DNA from: Rhodospirillaceae bacterium
GTDB lineage: Bacteria; Pseudomonadota; Alphaproteobacteria; UBA8366
Direction of reading: 5' to 3'
DNA: 64,000 nt
Assembly: GCA_002724395.1 (NCBI GenBank)
Contig: PBOR01000052.1
Span: 2,603-66,602 of the forward strand
The notes under the pieces were generated by a model that saw nothing but the letters and a program-made list of their open reading frames with translations, did not search any database and had not been told where the DNA came from. Below are positions 60,392-64,000 of the stretch, in pieces. How positions within the stretch are numbered: position 1 is the stretch's first letter; each line of letters starts with the position of its first letter. A program made the translations under genes and the position numbers.

Positions 60392-60910
60392 CTACTCCTT
60401 GTTCTTCGTCTTGGCCGCCGGCTTCTTAGCGGGGGCCTTCTTTTTTGCCGATTTTTTATCCGTAGCCACTTTCTTCTTGGCAGCGGGCTTTTTAGCAGGC
60501 GCCTTTTTCTTAGGCGCAGGCTTCTTTGCTTCTGCCTTAGGCGCTGCGCCGTCTTTGATATCGGCAGCCGTTTTTTTGGATTTGCTAGGTTTTTTGCCAT
60601 CCGTGAGGATATCAGTGATTTTCACAAGCGTCACATGTTGACGATGTCCTTTAAGGCGACGGTAGCCCTGACGGCGCTTCCGCTTGAAAACTAGTATTTT
60701 GGGATCACGGGTCTGTTCCATAACCGTACCGGCTACGCTGGCGCCAGGTACAACTGGGGTGCCGATAGTTTGAGTGTCGGTATTGCCCACCATCAACACA
60801 TTATCAAACGCAACTTTACTGCCGGTTTTTGCATCGAGTTTCTCGATCCGGACCACATCGTCTTTAGCGACTTTATATTGTTTGCCGCCTGTTTTAATTA
60901 CTGCAAACAT
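60392..60910 (-). CDS. rplU: 50S ribosomal protein L21 with Lys/Ala-rich extension
   Basis: L21 is an early-assembly ribosomal protein. The 172-residue product begins [14 protein letters not shown], has the conserved [19 protein letters not shown] near residue 80-100, and then continues for roughly 70 residues of Lys/Ala/Pro-rich sequence ([19 protein letters not shown]). The usual L21 ends near residue 103. I take the ATG at 60910; a TTG at 60913 adds one residue. The extension is presumably disordered and basic. Confidence 0.95.
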   Translation of the reverse strand: MFAVIKTGGKQYKVAKDDVVRIEKLDAKTGSKVAFDNVLMVGNTDTQTIGTPVVPGASVAGTVMEQTRDPKILVFKRKRRQGYRRLKGHRQHVTLVKITDILTDGKKPSKSKKTAADIKDGAAPKAEAKKPAPKKKAPAKKPAAKKKVATDKKSAKKKAPAKKPAAKTKNKE

Positions 60911-61167
60911 CAATCTATTCCGTCTGTTATGCTCGTTCTCAGTCCAATATCGCTGAGGCTTGGCAATAAGTCTAAAAAATTGGCATGCAAGCCCGTTTAA
61001 ACGCGTGCGGGACTATACTCCGCAGTCCTCCTAAGTCAACGATTTTAGTGGGTTTTCTAGCGGCTTCCAGCTAACGCCATTATTTGCGTAAGTGCCGCAG
61101 GTGTAAATCTCTTCGAACGGCTGCTTGCTTGGGGTGTTCGGTTTGGGTAGGGTCCAGCCCGACCTGC

Positions 61168-61255
61168 GGAGAGGTGCCGGAGTGGTCGAACGGGGCGGTC
61201 TCGAAAACCGTTGTGCGCTTGCGTACCCAGGGTTCGAATCCCTGTCTCTCCGCCA
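61168..61255 (+). tRNA. tRNA-Ser (anticodon CGA)
   Basis: An 88-nt type II tRNA with encoded CCA. The acceptor stem pairs GGAGAGG (61168-61174) with TCTCTCC near the 3' end, with G as discriminator. The anticodon loop reads CTCGAAA, giving CGA (Ser, UCG codons). There is a long variable arm and a T arm with GGTTCGAATCC. It is flanked by GC and lies upstream of two unknown genes. Confidence 0.93.
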
Positions 61256-61346
61256 TCCGAACTTTGGAACGCTGAGTGAGGCGATCCACAGCCCTGGTAA
61301 GAACGGTTTTTCCTTGCCGTTAAATCTTTGGAAACTATTAAGACCG

Positions 61347-61856
61347 TCAGTGTAGTGAATACGATTTAAAGTTATCCGCGTGTGTCTGACCAAGGGCAAT
61401 TTCTGGCAGCTGAAGCGCATGTTTTTTCATGTTGGTTCCAAGCTGCAATCCAGCTGTTAAAAAATCACCGATTCCATCGTCAACTAATAACCAGCTAGCT
61501 AAGGCTCTTGCTAATGCACCATTGTTGTTTTGGCAGGCGGTTATAAAGCGAACCAAACAGTATTCGTCTGTGTCGAGACAGGGGCAGCAAGGCTTATGGA
61601 ACCTAATCTTACGATTTCCGTACTTTACTAGCGTTGAAACAATTTTAGAAATGGAGATGACGATTTTGGGCCCATCCTTGTCACCAAATGAAGCTCTGCA
61701 TTCACGCAACATACACCGCCAAACATGGTGGCTTTCATCCCAATGCCCCAGAAGCCATTTTCGCAATGACCGGACGACAAATTTTTCTGCTTCGGTCATT
61801 TCACGTAACTCCAATGAGTGAGGGTGTGGAACCTCCCCAAGATCCGGCATGCTCAT
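61347..61856 (-). CDS. Hypothetical protein, possible paralogue of the divergent neighbour
   Basis: The 169-residue protein begins MSMPDLGEVPHPHSLELREM and is mostly helical, with a tryptophan-rich stretch (SLRKWLLGHWDESHHVWRC) and several cysteines (KPCCPCLDTDEYC). It has no signal peptide. It diverges from the gene at 61958, with which it shares a rough layout: a W-rich helix, a central Cys pair with Asp/Glu, and a final helix. Its role is unknown. Confidence 0.6.
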   Translation of the reverse strand: MSMPDLGEVPHPHSLELREMTEAEKFVVRSLRKWLLGHWDESHHVWRCMLRECRASFGDKDGPKIVISISKIVSTLVKYGNRKIRFHKPCCPCLDTDEYCLVRFITACQNNNGALARALASWLLVDDGIGDFLTAGLQLGTNMKKHALQLPEIALGQTHADNFKSYSLH

Positions 61857-61957
61857 AAGTTTCCCCTTAATATTATATTGCGATTAATTATTAGTTGCAT
61901 ATTTAGCAAAGCGTCGCTATAGATGCAATTAAGAATTATTCGCATTATGAGTTTATA

Positions 61958-62458
61958 ATGGACTATCATGCATCTTCTTGTTCGGAGGAACGGTTTTCGT
62001 CGCTTCTATTTGCGGACAAACTTTTACTCTGGAGCGTTCGACTTTGGGCCGACGCGTTAAATCGCGGATGTGGCGTCTCTGAATTGTTGCGCGACGCTTA
62101 TCGGTTGGCTGGTGCCGGCGATGCATATCTAGACCTTGACGGTTTGATGTCAATCGTGGCGACGAGTGCAAGCACGAGTATCGACGTTCGTTGCACTAAG
62201 TGCGCAACGGTAAGTTTGGACGAGCAGGCCTTCATAAGAGCCGTCGCTGTTTATCAAGCAGGCTTTCCTTTATTTGATGCGAGCGAAATTTTTGCGCCCT
62301 GGCTACCTCCGACAGCGCGACGGCTTATCAAGCCAAACATCGCAAAATTGGGCCGTAAATTTCAACATGCTGGGCTTCGGCTCAGCTGCGAAGCCGGGTC
62401 CGGACCGCTACCTCGTGCCGATGCTGGCGTGTTAGCGCCGGACCCGGTGACCGCCTGA
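61958..62458 (+). CDS. Hypothetical protein, possible paralogue of the divergent neighbour
   Basis: The 166-residue protein has KLLLWSVRLWADAL near residue 20, then VRCTKCATVSLDEQAFIRAV and a basic C-terminal part (TARRLIKPNIAKLGRKFQ). The Cys-x-x-Cys and DE pair resembles the same area of the minus-strand neighbour. It starts near AAAGTTTATAATG with no clear ribosome site. It is followed at 40 bp by the peroxiredoxin gene, so co-expression with an oxidative-stress protein is possible. Confidence 0.6.
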   Translation: MDYHASSCSEERFSSLLFADKLLLWSVRLWADALNRGCGVSELLRDAYRLAGAGDAYLDLDGLMSIVATSASTSIDVRCTKCATVSLDEQAFIRAVAVYQAGFPLFDASEIFAPWLPPTARRLIKPNIAKLGRKFQHAGLRLSCEAGSGPLPRADAGVLAPDPVTA

Positions 62459-62498
62459 GAAAACCCAATAGTCTTAAATAAGGAAAGGCAAAACGAAT

Positions 62499-63029
62499 AT
62501 GCAACACCCTCAACATCTCCAGGTTGGCGACCGGGTCCCAGATACAGCATTTAAGATTCGCCCTGATGGCGAATGGGCGGAAATATCTGGTGCCGAAATC
62601 TTCGGTGGGCGTACAGTCATCTTATTTGCCCTGCCGGGCGCATTTACCCCGACCTGCACCACCAGTCATTTGCCGGGTTTTGCTAGCGCTATAGATCGGT
62701 TTAAAGAGCTCGGTGTAGAAGAGATCTTTTGCCTTTCCGTTAACGACTGGTTCGTGATGGATGCTTGGCGGGAAAGTCTCGGTATTTCAAAAGAGGTGAC
62801 ATTACTCGCCGATGGAAATGCCGATTTTACAAAAGGTATGGGATTGCTTGTCGATAAGCGCAACCTCGGGTTTGGCGAGCGATCCTGGCGCTATGCCATG
62901 ATCGTGCGCGACGGAACAATTGACGCGATTTTTGTCGAGGATTTCGACGATGAGGGCGATCCCTTTTCGGCCAGTGGTGCGCCACAACTCCTTGAATACC
63001 TTGAAAAGGAAAGGGAAGCTGCCGAGTAA
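62499..63029 (+). CDS. Peroxiredoxin (Prx5/type II)
   Basis: The 176-residue protein reduces peroxides with thiol or glutaredoxin. It has VGDRVPDTAFKIRPDG and the peroxidatic Cys in FALPGAFTPTCTTSHLPGF (C53 by count), with a possible second Cys in EIFCLS (C78). The length and the PGAFTPTC motif place it in the Prx5 group. It may work with glutathione and glutaredoxin. Confidence 0.93.
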   Translation: MQHPQHLQVGDRVPDTAFKIRPDGEWAEISGAEIFGGRTVILFALPGAFTPTCTTSHLPGFASAIDRFKELGVEEIFCLSVNDWFVMDAWRESLGISKEVTLLADGNADFTKGMGLLVDKRNLGFGERSWRYAMIVRDGTIDAIFVEDFDDEGDPFSASGAPQLLEYLEKEREAAE

Positions 63030-63506
63030 CTTATTATTTGAGAACATACCTGGCAAACTTAGGAGGCCGCATGCTAGGTCGTGGGCGAGACCGTGAGGAA
63101 TTTTCTCCATGTCGTTCTTCGCCTCGCCCTCTTATTATCATTAGGCTCCCTCCAAACCGGCTTGTCTCCTCCTATTTTTTGAGAAGTCGGTGCGGTGACG
63201 GCGGGGACCGGTTAAAAGATGTTGATAGTTGCAGTCTCTCTCTTCATCTAACCGGTCTCCGCCACTTTTTTTGAAGGAGATGGCCCAGTCTTCTCCTGTT
63301 TGGCGGGGCTGTCTTTGCCTATCGAAGAACTTCACAGAACTTGAGTGAGCATTGTAATTTTGTCCTAGATGGCGACCACCATTTGCCGAGGTCGATGATG
63401 CGTATCATCCCAGTTTGATGTTATGGCAACCTCATTCATAAGATTGATTTTGATCGGTTGGCTGGAAAAACAATACGGCGCGGTGTCAAAATTTGCCGAA
63501 GAGCCA
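63030..63506. other. Hairpin-rich intergenic region, no gene seen
   Basis: I see no coding frame with support here. The notable feature is a long inverted repeat at 63200-63263, described separately. Short frames on both strands lack ribosome sites. The region converges with the bfd 3' end. Confidence 0.4.
63200..63263. repeat. Long inverted repeat with 15-bp stem
   Basis: GGCGGGGACCGGTTA (63200-63214) pairs with TAACCGGTCTCCGCC (63249-63263) with one G-T wobble. The 34-nt loop contains a further AGATG/CATCT pair. On the plus strand it is followed by ACTTTTTTT, so it could be a terminator for the peroxiredoxin gene or part of a small RNA. Confidence 0.6.
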
Positions 63507-63740
63507 TCAGGCTGCACGATCAACTCTTGTTTGAACGAGGCGGCAGTTCTGTATCTTTTGTTGTTGTGGTCTGGCAACTTGTGTCGCTGCGCCAATCGCT
63601 TCTGATATCTCGCATTCACACTTACCACAGCATGGCTCGCGATCATAATGCGCATGCACATCTTCCCAATGGCTAGCGCCAGCGTCAATCGCCTCTTTAA
63701 CCTCTCTCTCGGTAATGCCATTACAGTTACAAATGTACAA
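63507..63740 (-). CDS. bfd: Bacterioferritin-associated ferredoxin
   Basis: Bfd is a small [2Fe-2S] protein that reduces iron in bacterioferritin for release. The 77-residue protein has the four ligands in CNCNGITE (C4 and C6) and CCGKC (C38 and C41). The start is TTG at 63740, 7 nt after AAGGA. It diverges from bfr across a 163-bp region with a palindrome. Confidence 0.92.
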   Translation of the reverse strand: MYICNCNGITEREVKEAIDAGASHWEDVHAHYDREPCCGKCECEISEAIGAATQVARPQQQKIQNCRLVQTRVDRAA

Positions 63741-63775
63741 GCCCGCTTCCTTACGCAGAGTTCCAAGAAAATTTA

Positions 63776-63798
63776 ATGCGAATGCCTCGCATTCGTAT
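63776..63798. promoter_or_regulatory. Palindromic candidate iron-regulator site between bfd and bfr
   Basis: The sequence CGAATGC-CTC-GCATTCG (63779-63795) is a perfect 7-bp inverted repeat, extending to 9 of 10 matching pairs over 63776-63798. Its position between the divergent iron-storage genes suggests binding by a Fur/Mur/Irr-type protein, but it is not an exact match to a consensus I can name. Confidence 0.5.
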
Positions 63799-63902
63799 GA
63801 TTTTTGCGGCTAATTGTCAATTGCACCCACTTAATCTGTTCCGTGCTAAATTTACGAGTATGTTTTGGTTTTGCTCATCGCTGACGTGACAAGGAGAGAT
63901 AA

Positions 63903-64000
63903 ATGAAAGGTCATCCGGCTGTTCTGGAACAGCTCAACTTAATATTGAAGAACGAACTTACTGCGATTAATCAATATTTCTTGCATGCCCGTATGTTGGA
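63903..64000 (+). CDS. bfr: Bacterioferritin (partial, 3' end outside window)
   Basis: The first 32 codons read [20 protein letters not shown], then [12 protein letters not shown], matching the N-terminal helix of bacterioferritin with the ferroxidase Glu in [13 protein letters not shown]. An AAGGAGAGATAA ribosome site precedes the ATG. The rest of the gene is outside the window. Confidence 0.93.
   Translation, partial: MKGHPAVLEQLNLILKNELTAINQYFLHARML

Noticed and set aside
60130..60600. Extended rpmA frame starting at 60600
   Set aside because: The additional N-terminal part is the Lys-rich rplU tail read in another frame. The true L27 start is the ATG at 60384.
61168..61255. tRNA-Ser as an integration hotspot
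   Set aside because: I find no integrase, no repeat of the tRNA 3' end nearby and no composition change, so there is no sign of an inserted element.

Overview
The window looks like a chromosomal segment of an alphaproteobacterium. The evidence is the gene order sucCDAB-lpd, xerC-DUF484-transaldolase-priA, atpHAGDC without the Fo genes, and rplU-rpmA-obgE-proB-proA-nadD-rsfS-rlmH-gpmI-envC-ctpA-rppH. By eye the base composition is near 50% G+C. A Rhodospirillales-like or marine lineage is plausible, but I cannot place it further from the sequence alone. I see no IS element, prophage or CRISPR array.

Layout: 1-5467 (+) holds leucine biosynthesis (end of one leuC, a small ORF, leuD, a second leuC, leuB) and asd. 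5519-7900 holds a pyridoxal-kinase-like gene and a divergent gene with two methyltransferase domains. 7901-8821 has no confident gene; it contains a foldable inverted-repeat element and an AT-rich stretch with two perfect DnaA boxes. 8822-12193 is sdhCDAB, followed by a Sel1-repeat protein and a PaiB-like protein. 14169-23045 is an accessory catabolic block: a two-domain CoA-transferase, an enoyl-CoA hydratase, a ketopantoate-reductase-like enzyme, a TauD dioxygenase, a RidA protein, a CMD-like protein, an Old Yellow Enzyme and a FAH-family enzyme. 23151-36078 is zapE, mdh and the lower TCA cycle (sucCDAB, lpd). Between sucB and lpd lie azlCD, a membrane-anchored serine protease and a DUF350 protein.

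36091-43054 carries a small membrane protein, an MFS transporter, xerC, DUF484, a transaldolase and priA. 42497-47377 is the F1 ATP synthase operon. From 47454 to 60910 nearly everything is on the minus strand: a putative metalloprotease, then the cell-envelope and housekeeping cluster. The right end has tRNA-Ser(CGA), a divergent pair of unknown proteins, a peroxiredoxin, a hairpin-rich gap, and bfd/bfr, which diverge around a palindrome.

The most unusual observation is that three separate genes (pdxY-like, the CoA-transferase and rsfS) have no usable ATG, GTG or TTG at the position where the family's N-terminus begins. Each instead has an AUC, AUU or AUA codon 7-8 nt after a strong Shine-Dalgarno sequence. 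Other points worth checking are the candidate replication origin near 8450-8600, an exact 54-bp tandem repeat in the divergent polysaccharide deacetylase gene, the duplicated leuC, and the lysine-rich tails on malate dehydrogenase and L21.
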